From: an uncultured Ruegeria sp.
Lineage (GTDB): Bacteria > Pseudomonadota > Alphaproteobacteria > Rhodobacterales > Rhodobacteraceae
Length of the DNA stretch: 64,000 nt
Direction: 5' to 3'
Assembly (NCBI RefSeq): GCF_947500045.1
Contig: NZ_CANMQQ010000001.1
Coordinates: forward strand, 558,001 to 622,000
Each line of letters begins with the position of its first letter. Within the stretch, counting starts at the first letter, position 1. The position numbers and the translations under genes are program-made. Under the pieces are notes generated by a model. That model saw only the letters and a list, made by a program, of their open reading frames with translations. It was not told the DNA's origin and did no database searches. This document shows positions 18,787 through 28,507 of the stretch, piece after piece.

Positions 18787-20451
18787 TTACGACTTATCGG
18801 CATCCTCGTGTATTTCATGTGCCAGATGGCCATCCCAGGCCTCTGCCGGGATTTTTGGTTCGGGTGGATCAGCCATGTAAGACGGTGTCATGATCTGCAC
18901 ATTGTTTTCGTTGAAGACGTCTACGATGTTTCGATGCAGATCGGATCTGATCTTGGGGATGCTGCTGCCCCGCGTGGTGTACCCATTGATCTGATAGTTG
19001 ATCGCATAATCCGCCAAGGCGGTCCAAAGCACGAATGGCTCTGGCTTGGCCTTGATGCCCTTTGTGCGATGGGCCGCCTCGATCAGCATCGCCTCAACTT
19101 TTTCCGAGGGCTCCTCATAGCCAATTCCAACTGTTGTGTGCAGCAAAAGCCCGCTGCCATCAGTTTTCTTCGAGAAATTCACCACATCCGAGTTCATCAA
19201 CTGGGCGTTGGGAATCGAGATCAATTCGTTCTTGATCGATTTCAGATGGGTTTCCATCAGTTTGATCCGCACCACATCGCCAATGTGGTCGCCGATCTGG
19301 ATGCGGTCTCCAATCGAAGTCGACCGGCGGTAAATGACAAATAATCCGGCCAACATGTTTGATACGACCGAATTCGCACCCAGCGAAAGCATTGCACCAA
19401 CCAGAATGGTCAATCCCTGGAATGCCGCTGAATCCGATCCCGGAATATAGGGAACCGCAAAGACAAGTGCGATCAGAACCACAACCACGCGGGCGATATT
19501 GAAGGTCGGGTTGACCCAGTGTTTTTCAAAATCGCCCAGATCGAACGTTCCCGCTTCGACTGCGTCAAAAAACACCCGCATTCCTTTGATAACATACAGG
19601 GTAATCCACGCGATAAGCCCCAGCATGATCAAGTTCGGAATATAGCTGATAACCCCTTTGGCAATCTGCAACACCGGTTGCGTCAGATAAGTCAGCAACA
19701 GCTGGGCGAAATACCGGGTTTCGGCAAAGGCCAGCAATACAAAGGACAGGAAGTAGTAGAAACCCAGGAAAAAGACCGCCAGCAACACGAAATTCAGACC
19801 GTATCGGATTAGTGCGGCGATGGCTTCGGCTTGCACGCTTTTGGCCGTGGCGGTCTCAACATCTTTTAGATAGCGCTGAACAAAAACGAGTGTGCGGCGT
19901 CTGATCCGTCGGTGCAGCCATAAAATGACGACGACGAACAATGCAAAACCCAGCGTCCACCCAAGCGCCTCGATCGCACCTGAAACGCGGGCTTGTTCGG
20001 TGCGGTTCGCGCGATATCCCTCGATGGATTGTTTAATAGCGTCGCCGTGCAAGACGCTGATCACATTCAGATCCATTTGCTCAAGCTCGGCATCGGCATC
20101 GGTCACGATCGATACTTGAACGCCGTCAGCGTAAATCCTGATGCCAAACTCAGAGTCTTCGAAGGTTATGGAAACCTCGGTGGCATCAGAGGCTTCGGCC
20201 ACTTCGACGATCTTATCTTGTACGTTTTCAGCCCGTTCAGGCGCGGGCAGGGCGCTGGACCCTCGCAGATGAAACAGCGTGTCGCCGTCCACGATGACCG
20301 GAGCCTTGAAAGCCTCTGACTCAGTTTCGTCCACAATAGGCGCGTCGTCCGGGGTATTTTGGCCTGTCACTGGCAGCGCCAGCGCGCACAGCCAAACAGC
20401 AGCAAGGATCACGCGGACAAACGTGCCAAGGGTCTGGATTGATTGAATCAT
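18787..20451 (-). CDS. MscS-family mechanosensitive channel with N-terminal periplasmic domain
   Basis: A 554-residue protein. It has a signal peptide (MIQSIQTLG... ALPVTGQ, about 1-30), a periplasmic region of about 130 residues, then five or more membrane helices (from about 155) and an MscS core with the pore helix around GAMLSLGANSVVSNMLAGLF and the cytoplasmic segment GDRIQIGDHIGDVVRI. It releases osmolytes or ions when membrane tension rises. An AGGAGG site four to five bases before the ATG at 20451 fixes the start; longer in-frame extensions lack a signal peptide. It is divergent from yajC. Confidence 0.88.
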   Translation of the reverse strand: MIQSIQTLGTFVRVILAAVWLCALALPVTGQNTPDDAPIVDETESEAFKAPVIVDGDTLFHLRGSSALPAPERAENVQDKIVEVAEASDATEVSITFEDSEFGIRIYADGVQVSIVTDADAELEQMDLNVISVLHGDAIKQSIEGYRANRTEQARVSGAIEALGWTLGFALFVVVILWLHRRIRRRTLVFVQRYLKDVETATAKSVQAEAIAALIRYGLNFVLLAVFFLGFYYFLSFVLLAFAETRYFAQLLLTYLTQPVLQIAKGVISYIPNLIMLGLIAWITLYVIKGMRVFFDAVEAGTFDLGDFEKHWVNPTFNIARVVVVLIALVFAVPYIPGSDSAAFQGLTILVGAMLSLGANSVVSNMLAGLFVIYRRSTSIGDRIQIGDHIGDVVRIKLMETHLKSIKNELISIPNAQLMNSDVVNFSKKTDGSGLLLHTTVGIGYEEPSEKVEAMLIEAAHRTKGIKAKPEPFVLWTALADYAINYQINGYTTRGSSIPKIRSDLHRNIVDVFNENNVQIMTPSYMADPPEPKIPAEAWDGHLAHEIHEDADKS

Positions 20452-20641
20452 TGGGCCTCCTACGGGACGACTATATCCGACTGGCCCGGGCTGCCTAGAA
20501 CATATCTGCAACGTCCCGCTACAAACCTTTTGGTCTGATGGGCGAATTGGGAATGCGGTTGCTTGCAAACGCTGGAACCAAAGCATAGGTTCCCGCCAAC
20601 TTTGCAGAGCTCTCTGCATTATCAGAACAAAGGAATGTATC

Positions 20642-20929
20642 ATGGACGGTGGCGCAATTGCCCAGTTTCTCCCGCTAATCCTGATTTTCGGGATTATGTA
20701 TTTTCTGCTGATCCGCCCACAACAGAAAAAAATGAAGCAACATCAGGCGATGGTCGATGCCGTGCGCCGGGGTGATCAGGTTGTCACGCAGGGTGGACTG
20801 ATCGGCAAAGTGTCCAAAGTCAAGGAAGGCGACAACGAGATCGAGGTCGAGATCGCCGAGGGCGTCAAGGTTCGCGTGGTCAAATCCACCATTGCTCAGG
20901 TTCTGAACAAGACCGAACCAGCAAAGTAA
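20642..20929 (+). CDS. yajC: Sec translocon accessory subunit YajC
   Basis: A 95-residue inner-membrane protein that associates with SecDF. One N-terminal membrane helix (about 8-24, LPLILIFGIMYFLLI) is followed by RPQQKKMKQHQ, the family signature, and a soluble beta domain (VTQGGLIGKVSKV). AAGGA lies upstream of the ATG. It is first gene of the yajC-secD-secF operon; the spacing to secD is 33 bp. Confidence 0.96.
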   Translation: MDGGAIAQFLPLILIFGIMYFLLIRPQQKKMKQHQAMVDAVRRGDQVVTQGGLIGKVSKVKEGDNEIEVEIAEGVKVRVVKSTIAQVLNKTEPAK

Positions 20930-20962
20930 CTTCGCGCGACAATTCCTTGAAAAGGCAGAGTA

Positions 20963-22624
20963 ATGCTGCAAATTGATTCCTGGAAACGGGTCCTGGTCTG
21001 GTCGGTCTGCGTGATCGGCCTGCTGTTGGCCCTGCCGAATGCGTTTTACACTCGTGTCGAGCAATCCAACGATGCCAAGGCCGCCATTGAGCTTGGCATT
21101 GATACGCCTGAGATGCAGGCCGAGGCTGCGCAATGGCCGAACTGGCTGCCTTCGTCCCTAGTGAATCTGGGCCTTGATTTGCGCGGTGGGGCGCATTTGC
21201 TGGCCGAGGTTGAAGTCGGCGATGTTTACGAATCCCGGATGGAGGCGATGTGGCCCGAAATCCGCGATGCCTTGCGGGATGAGCGTGCCACGGTGGGCAC
21301 GATCCGCCGACAGGACTCTGCCCCTGATGAGATTCGCCTTCGGATCAGCCAGCCCGAGGGAATGGCGCGCGCGCTGGAAGTGGTGCGTGGTTTGGCGCGG
21401 CAGGTTCAGACGCTGACCGGGGTCGGGGCCACCGATATCGAAGCGCGTGCCGAAGGCGACACGATCGTCGTGCAGCTGTCCGAGGCTGAAAAACTGGCTT
21501 CGGATGACCGTACTGTTCGACAGTCGCTGGAAATCATTCGCCGCCGCATCGATGAAGTAGGCACCCGGGAGCCGACGATCCAGCGCCAAGGCGCGGACCG
21601 CATTCTGATTCAGGTGCCCGGTATCGGCAGTGCCGGGGAACTGAAAGAGATCATCGGGACGACCGCCCAGTTGACGTTCAACCCGGTGGTGGGACGCGGC
21701 ACTGATCCGGACGCCGTTCCTGGTGTGGGTGAAGAAATTGTTCCATCGATTGATGAGGGCGGGGTACACTACACTCTGGAATCAGCACCTGTCGTAACCG
21801 GAGAAGAACTGGTCGATGCGCAACCCGCGTTCGATCAGAACGGACGCCCTGCGGTTAGCTTCAGGTTCAACACATCAGGCGCACGTAAATTCGGGGATTA
21901 CACTCTTGAAAACATCGGCGCGCCGTTCGCCATCGTTCTGGATGACGAGGTAATCTCGGCCCCTGTGATTCAAAGCCATATTCCTGGCGGATCAGGTATC
22001 ATCACCGGTAACTTTACGGTTGAGGAAAGCACCAATCTGGCTGTTCTTCTGCGCGCGGGTGCATTGCCTGCAGGGCTCGAATTCCTGGAAGAACGCACCA
22101 TCGGCCCGGAACTGGGGCAGGACAGTATCGACGCGGGCAAGGTTGCCACCATTGTAGCCTTCGTTGCTGTTTTGGTCTTTATGGCACTCAGCTATGGCTT
22201 GTTCGGTATCTTTGCCAATATCGCGCTGATCATAAACGTGGGACTGCTGTTTGGTCTGCTCTCATTGATCGGTGCCACGCTGACCTTGCCGGGTATTGCA
22301 GGCATCGTGTTGACCGTGGGCATGGCGGTCGACGCCAATGTGCTGATTTTCGAACGAATCCGCGAAGAGCTAAAATCTGCAAAAGGCCCGGCGCGCGCAA
22401 TCGAGCTGGGCTATGAAAAGGCGCTGTCGGCCATTCTGGACGCGAACGTGACCACCTTCATTACGGCTGTGATCCTGTTCGCCATGGGCAGTGGCCCTGT
22501 GCGCGGCTTCTCCATTACACTTGGTCTGGGCATTCTGACCTCGGTCTTCACCGCGATCTTCGTGACGCGTCTGATGATCGTGATGTGGTTCGAACGTCGC
22601 CGCCCGAAAACGATCGAGGTTTGA
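20963..22624 (+). CDS. secD: Protein translocase subunit SecD
   Basis: A 553-residue RND-superfamily membrane protein that uses the proton gradient to complete protein export through SecYEG. There is one N-terminal helix (about 8-28), a large periplasmic region with the SecD motif LGLDLRGGAHLLAEV (about residues 70-84), and five C-terminal helices with GMAVDANVLIFERIREE, the conserved charged transmembrane segment. The stop is one base before the secF start, so the two are translationally linked. Confidence 0.97.
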   Translation: MLQIDSWKRVLVWSVCVIGLLLALPNAFYTRVEQSNDAKAAIELGIDTPEMQAEAAQWPNWLPSSLVNLGLDLRGGAHLLAEVEVGDVYESRMEAMWPEIRDALRDERATVGTIRRQDSAPDEIRLRISQPEGMARALEVVRGLARQVQTLTGVGATDIEARAEGDTIVVQLSEAEKLASDDRTVRQSLEIIRRRIDEVGTREPTIQRQGADRILIQVPGIGSAGELKEIIGTTAQLTFNPVVGRGTDPDAVPGVGEEIVPSIDEGGVHYTLESAPVVTGEELVDAQPAFDQNGRPAVSFRFNTSGARKFGDYTLENIGAPFAIVLDDEVISAPVIQSHIPGGSGIITGNFTVEESTNLAVLLRAGALPAGLEFLEERTIGPELGQDSIDAGKVATIVAFVAVLVFMALSYGLFGIFANIALIINVGLLFGLLSLIGATLTLPGIAGIVLTVGMAVDANVLIFERIREELKSAKGPARAIELGYEKALSAILDANVTTFITAVILFAMGSGPVRGFSITLGLGILTSVFTAIFVTRLMIVMWFERRRPKTIEV

Positions 22625-22625
22625 C

Positions 22626-23594
22626 ATGAGACTGAAACTCGTACCGCAGAACACCTCTTTCGATTTCTTCAGCCGCTGGAAGGTCTGGCTGGGTATTTCG
22701 GGTCTGATGATGGTGATCGCCTTTACCTCTTTCATGCTGCAGGGGCTAAACTTTGGCATCGACTTCCGCGGTGGCACCACGATCCGGACGCAAAGCGCGC
22801 AAGAGATCGATGTGGGTGCATATCGCGACGCCATCGCTCCGCTGGAACTTGGGGATGTGACCATCACCGAGATTTTCGATCCGACATTCGGCGATGACGA
22901 AAACGTCGCGATGATCCGAATCCAGGCACAAGACGATGCCGAGGCTGTTTCGGCCGCGATTGTCACATCTGTCGAAGAGGCGTTGACAGTGACCGCACCG
23001 GATATCCAGTTTGTTTCGGTCGAATCCGTGGGCCCCAAAGTCTCGGGTGAGTTGATCCAGACTGCTGTAATCGCCGTTGCCTTGGCTATCGGCGCTGTGC
23101 TTGTCTACATCTGGCTCAGGTTTGAATGGCAGTTTGCGCTCGGGGCCGTGGCCGCGCTGGTACATGACGTCATCCTGACCATTGGCATCTTCTCAGAGCT
23201 GCAAATCCGCTTCGACTTGGCCATTATTGCGGCGCTGCTGACCATCGTCGGGTACTCGTTGAACGACACCGTGGTCGTGTTCGACCGGGTTCGCGAGAAC
23301 TTGCGGAAATACAAAAAGAAAGACCTCAAAGAGGTTTTGAACATCTCGATCAACGAAACGCTCAGTCGGACGGTAATGACCTCGGTCACCACGTTACTGG
23401 CGCTGATCTCGCTCTATGTTCTGGGCGGGGACGTGATCCGCGGGTTCGTCTTCGCGATGATCTGGGGCGTGATCGTGGGAACTTATTCTTCTGTCTTCGT
23501 GGCTTCGACAATCCTGCTGTGGTTGGGGGTCAAGCGCGACTGGTCCAAGCCGTCGAATACGGCGGGCAACCAGTTTGCCAACATCGATGCCTGA
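22626..23594 (+). CDS. secF: Protein translocase subunit SecF
   Basis: A 322-residue partner of SecD. The N-terminal helix is followed by NFGIDFRGGT, the SecF counterpart of the SecD motif, and by helices 2-6 with YSLNDTVVVFDRVREN. It starts two bases after the SecD stop codon, and the start codon of the following permease gene lies inside its last codons. Confidence 0.97.
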   Translation: MRLKLVPQNTSFDFFSRWKVWLGISGLMMVIAFTSFMLQGLNFGIDFRGGTTIRTQSAQEIDVGAYRDAIAPLELGDVTITEIFDPTFGDDENVAMIRIQAQDDAEAVSAAIVTSVEEALTVTAPDIQFVSVESVGPKVSGELIQTAVIAVALAIGAVLVYIWLRFEWQFALGAVAALVHDVILTIGIFSELQIRFDLAIIAALLTIVGYSLNDTVVVFDRVRENLRKYKKKDLKEVLNISINETLSRTVMTSVTTLLALISLYVLGGDVIRGFVFAMIWGVIVGTYSSVFVASTILLWLGVKRDWSKPSNTAGNQFANIDA

Positions 23595-24333
23595 GTATTT
23601 CGGCCAGACCTCAACCGGTCTGGCCGTACTCATATTTGCCGCTTTAATCGGTGGTATCGTGCGCGGTTTTTCCGGCTTTGGCACGGCCCTGATCTTCTTA
23701 CCCATTGCCAGTCCGTATCTTGGACCTTTTGGTGCCATCATCGCCCTGACGGTCATGGATATCTTTGGCCCGATTCCCAATTTGCGTCGCGCCTGGGCAG
23801 TCGTCGACAAAGCGGATTTGACGCGCCTCTTGTTCGGTTGCGCACTGATCCTACCAGTCGGATTATGGCTCTTGACCCGTACGCAACCCGACGTGTTTCG
23901 TTATCTGGTCAGTTTGATCTCATTGTCGATGCTGGTCGTTTTGATCCTCGGCCTGCGTTATCGAGGTCGGGTCTCACGCAGCATGGTCACTACGATCGGT
24001 GGGGCAGCGGGGCTGCTGGGCGGCGTGGCTGGCATACCGGGGCCAGCCGTGATCCTGTTTTACATGTCACGCCCATTGCCGGTCGAGATTGTCCGCGCAA
24101 CGATCCTGCTGTTCCTGTTTGCATTCGATTTGCTGATCCTGGGGTATCTCGGCGGTATGGGTCGTCTTTCGATGGCAAGTATCGGATTGGGGCTGGCGCT
24201 TGTGCTCCCCAACATGGCAGGCAACTGGCTGGGGGGCTGGATGTTCCGGCCTGAACAAGAAAAGCTCTATCGTTTCGCGGCTTACTTGGTGATCGCAACA
24301 GCGGCCTTGTCGGGCCTGCCGCTTTGGGGCTAG
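23587..24333 (+). CDS. TSUP family permease (TauE/SafE-like)
   Basis: A 248-residue membrane protein with about eight hydrophobic segments. The N-terminal GGIVRGFSGFGTAL motif and the second-half GGAAGLLGGVAGIPGPAVILFYMS motif are the twofold hallmarks of the TSUP family, whose members export sulfite or organosulfonates or move other small anions. The ATG at 23587 overlaps the end of secF by eight bases, so its translation is probably coupled. The substrate is unknown; nearby cytochrome maturation genes do not settle it. Confidence 0.85.
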   Translation: MPEYFGQTSTGLAVLIFAALIGGIVRGFSGFGTALIFLPIASPYLGPFGAIIALTVMDIFGPIPNLRRAWAVVDKADLTRLLFGCALILPVGLWLLTRTQPDVFRYLVSLISLSMLVVLILGLRYRGRVSRSMVTTIGGAAGLLGGVAGIPGPAVILFYMSRPLPVEIVRATILLFLFAFDLLILGYLGGMGRLSMASIGLGLALVLPNMAGNWLGGWMFRPEQEKLYRFAAYLVIATAALSGLPLWG

Positions 24334-24342
24334 AACCCAGCC

Positions 24343-24696
24343 ATGCGCCTGAACGAGATTACATATACCAACGCCCAACCCGTTGATGGCTATGGTCCCG
24401 GTTTCTTTCGGATCGGGGGGCAGGTTTACGATGGTACGATCGTGACTGGTCCCACCGGGACATCTGCATGGGGCGGATATTCCGACGTCGATGCGCTGCT
24501 GGTCCTGTCCAAACACATTGATGTTTTGTTCATTGGCACGGGTAAAGACCTGATCCATATCCCGGCCGATCTGCGAGATGCGCTGGAAGGGGCGGGACTG
24601 GGCGTCGAAATCATGAACTCTCCAGCGGCGTGCCGTACTTACAATGTGCTTCTCTCAGAGGGTCGCCGCGTCGCACTGGCGCTGATCCCGGTCTGA
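24343..24696 (+). CDS. Mth938-like domain protein
   Basis: A 117-residue soluble protein of the Mth938/NDUFAF3-like family. Typical patterns are a FRIGGQVYDGTIVTG strand pair, a LLVLSKHIDVLFIGTGK core and a C-terminal MNSPAACRTYNVLLSEGRRVALALIP segment. The mitochondrial relative NDUFAF3 helps assemble respiratory complex I, but a role for bacterial members is not established. It lies nine bases after the TSUP gene and in the same operon as secDF and, probably, the ccm genes. Confidence 0.85.
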   Translation: MRLNEITYTNAQPVDGYGPGFFRIGGQVYDGTIVTGPTGTSAWGGYSDVDALLVLSKHIDVLFIGTGKDLIHIPADLRDALEGAGLGVEIMNSPAACRTYNVLLSEGRRVALALIPV

Positions 24697-24873
24697 GGAT
24701 CCACTTTTCATCTTGCTAAGAATATCCCGGAGTGCTGACGTTAGTGCACTGTTTGTTTGAATGCCAACGACGGCGAGACTGGCCCTTCACTCAAATATCG
24801 ACACACGCCGATGCACCGGCTCTGCGGCAATTCCGACCTTTTGCCCACACGCACAATCCGCTAAGCGGGCTTT

Positions 24874-25488
24874 ATGACTTTGATTGTGACCGATCTGTCA
24901 ATCGCCCGCGGTGGCGTTCCCGTGCTCGAAGGGCTGAGCTTCTCGCTTGGGGCTGGGCAGGCCTTGATCCTGCGGGGGCCGAATGGGATCGGGAAAACTA
25001 CATTGCTGCGTACGCTGGCGGGCTTGCAGCCCCCGCTGATGGGGCAGATTGAAGGGGCCGAAGACCAGATTGCGTATGCATCCCACTCCGATGGGCTGAA
25101 ACCGACCTTGACCGTGGCTGAAAACCTCAATTTCTGGGCGTCTGTTTTTGGAACCCATGATATCCAGCGCGCCCTTGATGCTTTTGAACTGAACGAGCTG
25201 GCGGATCGTCACGCTGGCAATCTCTCGGCGGGTCAGAAACGCAGGCTCGGGCTGGCTCGGATGCTGGTCACAGGGCGCCCGATTTGGATGCTGGACGAGC
25301 CGACGGTCTCGCTGGATCGTCACGCGGTGCAGATGTTTGCGGATGCGGTGCGCGCGCATTTGGGGCAGGGTGGGTCAGCCTTGATTGCAACCCATATCGA
25401 CCTTGGACTGGACGGAGAGGTTCTGGATGTTGGCCCCAACAAGGCCAAACCCAAACCCATCGACGACTTCGACGGAGGATTCCTGTGA
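24874..25488 (+). CDS. ccmA: Haem exporter ATP-binding protein CcmA
   Basis: A 204-residue ABC ATPase of cytochrome c maturation system I that, with CcmB, releases haem-loaded CcmE from CcmC. Walker A is GPNGIGKTT, the signature is [15 protein letters not shown], and Walker B is [12 protein letters not shown]. The stop overlaps the ccmB start by four bases. A 177-bp gap separates it from the Mth938-like gene and may carry an extra promoter. Confidence 0.95.
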   Translation: MTLIVTDLSIARGGVPVLEGLSFSLGAGQALILRGPNGIGKTTLLRTLAGLQPPLMGQIEGAEDQIAYASHSDGLKPTLTVAENLNFWASVFGTHDIQRALDAFELNELADRHAGNLSAGQKRRLGLARMLVTGRPIWMLDEPTVSLDRHAVQMFADAVRAHLGQGGSALIATHIDLGLDGEVLDVGPNKAKPKPIDDFDGGFL

Positions 25489-26141
25489 TCGCCCTGTTGC
25501 TGCGTGATCTGAAACTCGCCTTTCGCGCAGGGGGCGGATTCGGACTAGGATTGGCATTCTTCCTGATCGTAACCGTACTTGTGCCTTTCTCTGTGGGGCC
25601 GCAATCCTCGTTGCTTACGACCATCGCACCCGGCGTTCTGTGGCTTGGCGCGCTTTTGGCGTGCCTCCTTTCGCTCGACCGTTTGTTGGCACTGGATTGG
25701 GAGGACGGTTCGCTCGATCTACTCGCGACCGCCCCTCTACCGCTGGAAGCGGTCGTCACGATCAAGGCGTTGGCCCATTGGTTGACCACGGGCTTGCCTT
25801 TGGTATTGGCCGCCCCGTTTCTGGGCGTGTTGCTGAACCTGCCTGTGCCCGGCTTCTCGTGGCTCGTGATATCATTACTGCTCGGCACCCCGGCGATGAG
25901 TGTTATTGGCACCTTCGGCGCAGCCCTGACTGTTGGCCTGAAACGCGGCGGCTTGCTGCTGTCGTTGCTGGTCCTGCCGCTTTATGTCCCAACCCTGATC
26001 TTCGGAGCCGAGGTCGCCCGGCGCGGGGCCACGGGAATGGAAACCCAAACCCCGTTGCTGATGCTGGCTGGTATCACTGCCGCCACGGTTGCGCTTTTGC
26101 CTTTTGCCAGCGCCGCTGTCCTGCGCATCAATCTTAGGTGA
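25485..26141 (+). CDS. ccmB: Haem exporter permease CcmB
   Basis: A 218-residue protein with six hydrophobic segments, the membrane partner of CcmA. It begins with a GTG at 25485 that overlaps the ccmA stop; GGAGG lies seven bases upstream. The [11 protein letters not shown]-terminus and the central [18 protein letters not shown] loop are characteristic of CcmB. Confidence 0.94.
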   Translation: MIALLLRDLKLAFRAGGGFGLGLAFFLIVTVLVPFSVGPQSSLLTTIAPGVLWLGALLACLLSLDRLLALDWEDGSLDLLATAPLPLEAVVTIKALAHWLTTGLPLVLAAPFLGVLLNLPVPGFSWLVISLLLGTPAMSVIGTFGAALTVGLKRGGLLLSLLVLPLYVPTLIFGAEVARRGATGMETQTPLLMLAGITAATVALLPFASAAVLRINLR

Positions 26142-26202
26142 CCAGAACAAAGATTGACCGAGGTCAATTGAGAACCGTGCCGACTCGGACTAGATAGGGC
26201 TC

Positions 26203-26976
26203 ATGACAATCGCCGCTAAAGCCAACTCCTTATGGGAATATGCCAATCCGCGTAAGTTTCTCGCGACCAGCGAACGCGTTCTCCCGTTCTTCTGGATCAG
26301 CGCAGGCCTTTGCCTTGTCATAGGTTTGACTTGGGGATTCTTCTTTACACCTGATGACTACAAGCAAGGTTCGACCGTCAAGATCATCTACCTGCATGTG
26401 CCTGCCGCGCTCATGGCGGTCAATTGCTGGCTTATGATGTTGGCGACCTCGCTTGTCTGGCTGGTTCGCCGCCACCACGTCAGTGCGCTGGCAGCCCGCG
26501 CTGCAGCGCCTATTGGCATCGTGATGACGCTGATCGCGCTGGCCACCGGAGCGATATGGGGTCAACCCATGTGGGGTACATGGTGGGCCTGGGATCCGCG
26601 TTTGACCTCGTTTTTAATTCTGTTCCTGTTCTATCTGGGCTATGTCGCCCTGTGGGAAGCGATAGAAGATCCGGACACAGCGGCTGATTTGACCTCGGTT
26701 CTGTGCCTTGTGGGTTCGGTCTTTGCAATCCTTAGCCGATACGCCGTGAATTTCTGGAATCAAGGTCTTCATCAGGGGGCTTCTGTTATGCGCGCAGGGG
26801 CGGTTACCGGTACGGATACCGAAGAAAAGGTCAGCAATATCTATTTCTATCCGCTGCTCCTTTGCATCATCGGTTTCGTATTGCTGTTCATCGCGTTGGT
26901 TTTCTACCGTACCGGCACGGAAATTCGCGCCCGCCGGATCAAGGCGCTGTTGGCGCGGGAAAGGGTGAACGGATGA
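26203..26976 (+). CDS. ccmC: Haem-handling membrane protein CcmC
   Basis: A 257-residue inner-membrane protein with about six helices that presents haem to CcmE. The tryptophan-rich WWD motif is visible as WGTWWAWDPRLT (about residues 124-135), and haem-ligand histidines are present in HVPAALM and near LHQGASVMR. It ends ATGA, which overlaps the ccmD start. Confidence 0.95.
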   Translation: MTIAAKANSLWEYANPRKFLATSERVLPFFWISAGLCLVIGLTWGFFFTPDDYKQGSTVKIIYLHVPAALMAVNCWLMMLATSLVWLVRRHHVSALAARAAAPIGIVMTLIALATGAIWGQPMWGTWWAWDPRLTSFLILFLFYLGYVALWEAIEDPDTAADLTSVLCLVGSVFAILSRYAVNFWNQGLHQGASVMRAGAVTGTDTEEKVSNIYFYPLLLCIIGFVLLFIALVFYRTGTEIRARRIKALLARERVNG

Positions 26977-27131
26977 TCCCTGATCTTGGTAAATATGCCG
27001 ACACAGTGCTGTGGTCATACGTTGTTTCCATTGGTCTGTTGATTGCTCTGGTCGCCTTCAGCGTGATCCGGGGCCGCAAGATGCGGGCGGAGATGGAGAA
27101 GGTCGAACAGAGGATGTCGCGCAATGGCTAA
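26973..27131 (+). CDS. ccmD: Haem exporter protein CcmD
   Basis: A 52-residue single-pass membrane protein (helix about 11-31) that stabilises CcmABC and release of CcmE. It starts within the ccmC stop codon (ATGA) and its last eight bases overlap ccmG, the order ccmC-ccmD-ccmG usual in alphaproteobacteria. Confidence 0.92.
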   Translation: MIPDLGKYADTVLWSYVVSIGLLIALVAFSVIRGRKMRAEMEKVEQRMSRNG

Positions 27132-27666
27132 AATCTCGCCCTTGATGATTGCGCCTCCGCTGATCTTCGGTGCATTCGCCGTATTGGCGGGCATTGGCAT
27201 GTTCCGTGATGATCCCAACGCTTTACCCTCGGCGCGCGAAGGTCAGCCTGCGCCGCCGGTTGTACTGACCGAGTTCGCAGGCAAACCGGGTTTCAATGAC
27301 ACCACTCTGCGCGATGGGGAGGTCAAGCTGGTCAATTATTGGGCTAGTTGGTGTGCGCCGTGCCGCGTCGAACATCCCAACCTGCAGGCGCTGTCGGATG
27401 AGGGTATCCCGGTTTATGGGATCAACTACAAAGATAAACTGGACAACGCCGAAGCGTTCTTGACTGAACTGGGCGATCCGTACGCCGGTATCGGTCGGGA
27501 TGAACAGGGTCGTATGGGATTGGACTGGGGCGTTTACGGCGTACCTGAAACCTATGTGATCGACGGCGAGGGCACGATTATCTTGCGGTGGGCTGGGCCG
27601 ATTACACAGCGGGTGATCGACAGCACGATCCGTCCCGCGCTTGAGAAAGCCGCAGGCGGTTCATAA
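27124..27666 (+). CDS. ccmG: Thiol:disulfide interchange protein CcmG (DsbE)
   Basis: A 180-residue periplasmic thioredoxin anchored by an N-terminal helix (about 8-26). The active site WCAPC is about residues 77-81, and a cis-proline segment (YGVPETYVID) is typical of CcmG. It keeps the apocytochrome CXXCH cysteines reduced for haem ligation. Its last two codons overlap the convergent SDR gene by six bases. Confidence 0.95.
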   Translation: MAKISPLMIAPPLIFGAFAVLAGIGMFRDDPNALPSAREGQPAPPVVLTEFAGKPGFNDTTLRDGEVKLVNYWASWCAPCRVEHPNLQALSDEGIPVYGINYKDKLDNAEAFLTELGDPYAGIGRDEQGRMGLDWGVYGVPETYVIDGEGTIILRWAGPITQRVIDSTIRPALEKAAGGS

Positions 27667-28362
27667 GCGATAGCCACCGGTGACGGCCAGAACCTCACCA
27701 GTAATGAACGACGCGGCATCAGATGCAAGAAACCTGACCGCCTTGGCGATATCCTCGGGCTGTCCTGGCCGACCCAGCGCCGTGTCGTTGACAAACAGCG
27801 CCGTCAGCTCCTCTGACCGGGGCGCTTCGGGAATATTGATTGCCCCCGGTGCTACCGCATTAACGCGTATTCCGTCTGGCCCAAGCTCTTTAGCCATGGC
27901 TCGGGTCCAGAGGTTCAAGGCCGCCTTGCTTGCGCCATAGGTCACCGCATCCCGGGGCGGCAGGACCGCGTTCATAGATGAGATGCTGATGATCGAGGCA
28001 TCGCGTTTCAGATATGGCAGTGCGGCTGTCAGCAAGGCCGCAGGTGCCAACAGGTTCAGGTCCAGAATGGCCTGGTGATCTTTCGCCTGAAATTCTTCTT
28101 TGGGCGTAGACCGCACTAACCCAGCGTTGTTCACGATCACGTCGAGGCGTCCAAATCGTTCCATCACCTTCGCAATCACCGCCGCAGGCTGGTTCGGCAC
28201 GGCCAGGTCAGAGCGTATCGCCAGAACATCCTCGCCCAAAATATCCGGCGCAGGCTCGGTGGAAAGCCATGTAAAGGCCACCCGATGATCCCGGCTGAGG
28301 TCTTCGACAATGGCCCGACCAATCCCGCGCGCCCCCCCGGTTACCAATATCACTTTGTCCAT
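27661..28362 (-). CDS. Short-chain dehydrogenase/reductase
   Basis: A 233-residue classical SDR. The NAD(P)-binding GGARGIG motif is near the N-terminus, NNAG at about residues 86-89, and the catalytic YGASK motif at about 150-154 after a conserved Ser in ISSMNA. Two adjacent ATG codons exist (28365 and 28362); the second has better spacing to the GGAGG site. The substrate is unknown. It is convergent with ccmG, sharing six bases. Confidence 0.85.
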   Translation of the reverse strand: MDKVILVTGGARGIGRAIVEDLSRDHRVAFTWLSTEPAPDILGEDVLAIRSDLAVPNQPAAVIAKVMERFGRLDVIVNNAGLVRSTPKEEFQAKDHQAILDLNLLAPAALLTAALPYLKRDASIISISSMNAVLPPRDAVTYGASKAALNLWTRAMAKELGPDGIRVNAVAPGAINIPEAPRSEELTALFVNDTALGRPGQPEDIAKAVRFLASDAASFITGEVLAVTGGYRL

Positions 28363-28454
28363 CATCGCCTCCTTTGCACACCAGACCCGGTATGCAAGGC
28401 GAATTCAATGACTTCCGTTCAAATAGTACCCTCAAGCTCGCGATGGTGCTGCGC

Positions 28455-28484
28455 CAAAAGAAAAGGCGCCTATAGGCGCCCTTT
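28455..28484 (-). terminator. Terminator of acnA
   Basis: GGCGCC (28465-28470) and GGCGCC (28475-28480) form a stem with loop TATA; on the minus strand a T-rich run follows (complement of 28455-28464). Confidence 0.75.
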
Positions 28485-28507
28485 CCAACCTGCCAACCGA
28501 CGAAACC

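Noticed and set aside
24732-25052. Open frame overlapping the ccmA start
   Set aside because: It lies out of frame across ccmA and shows no domain or signal; the ccmA frame is clearly the real one.
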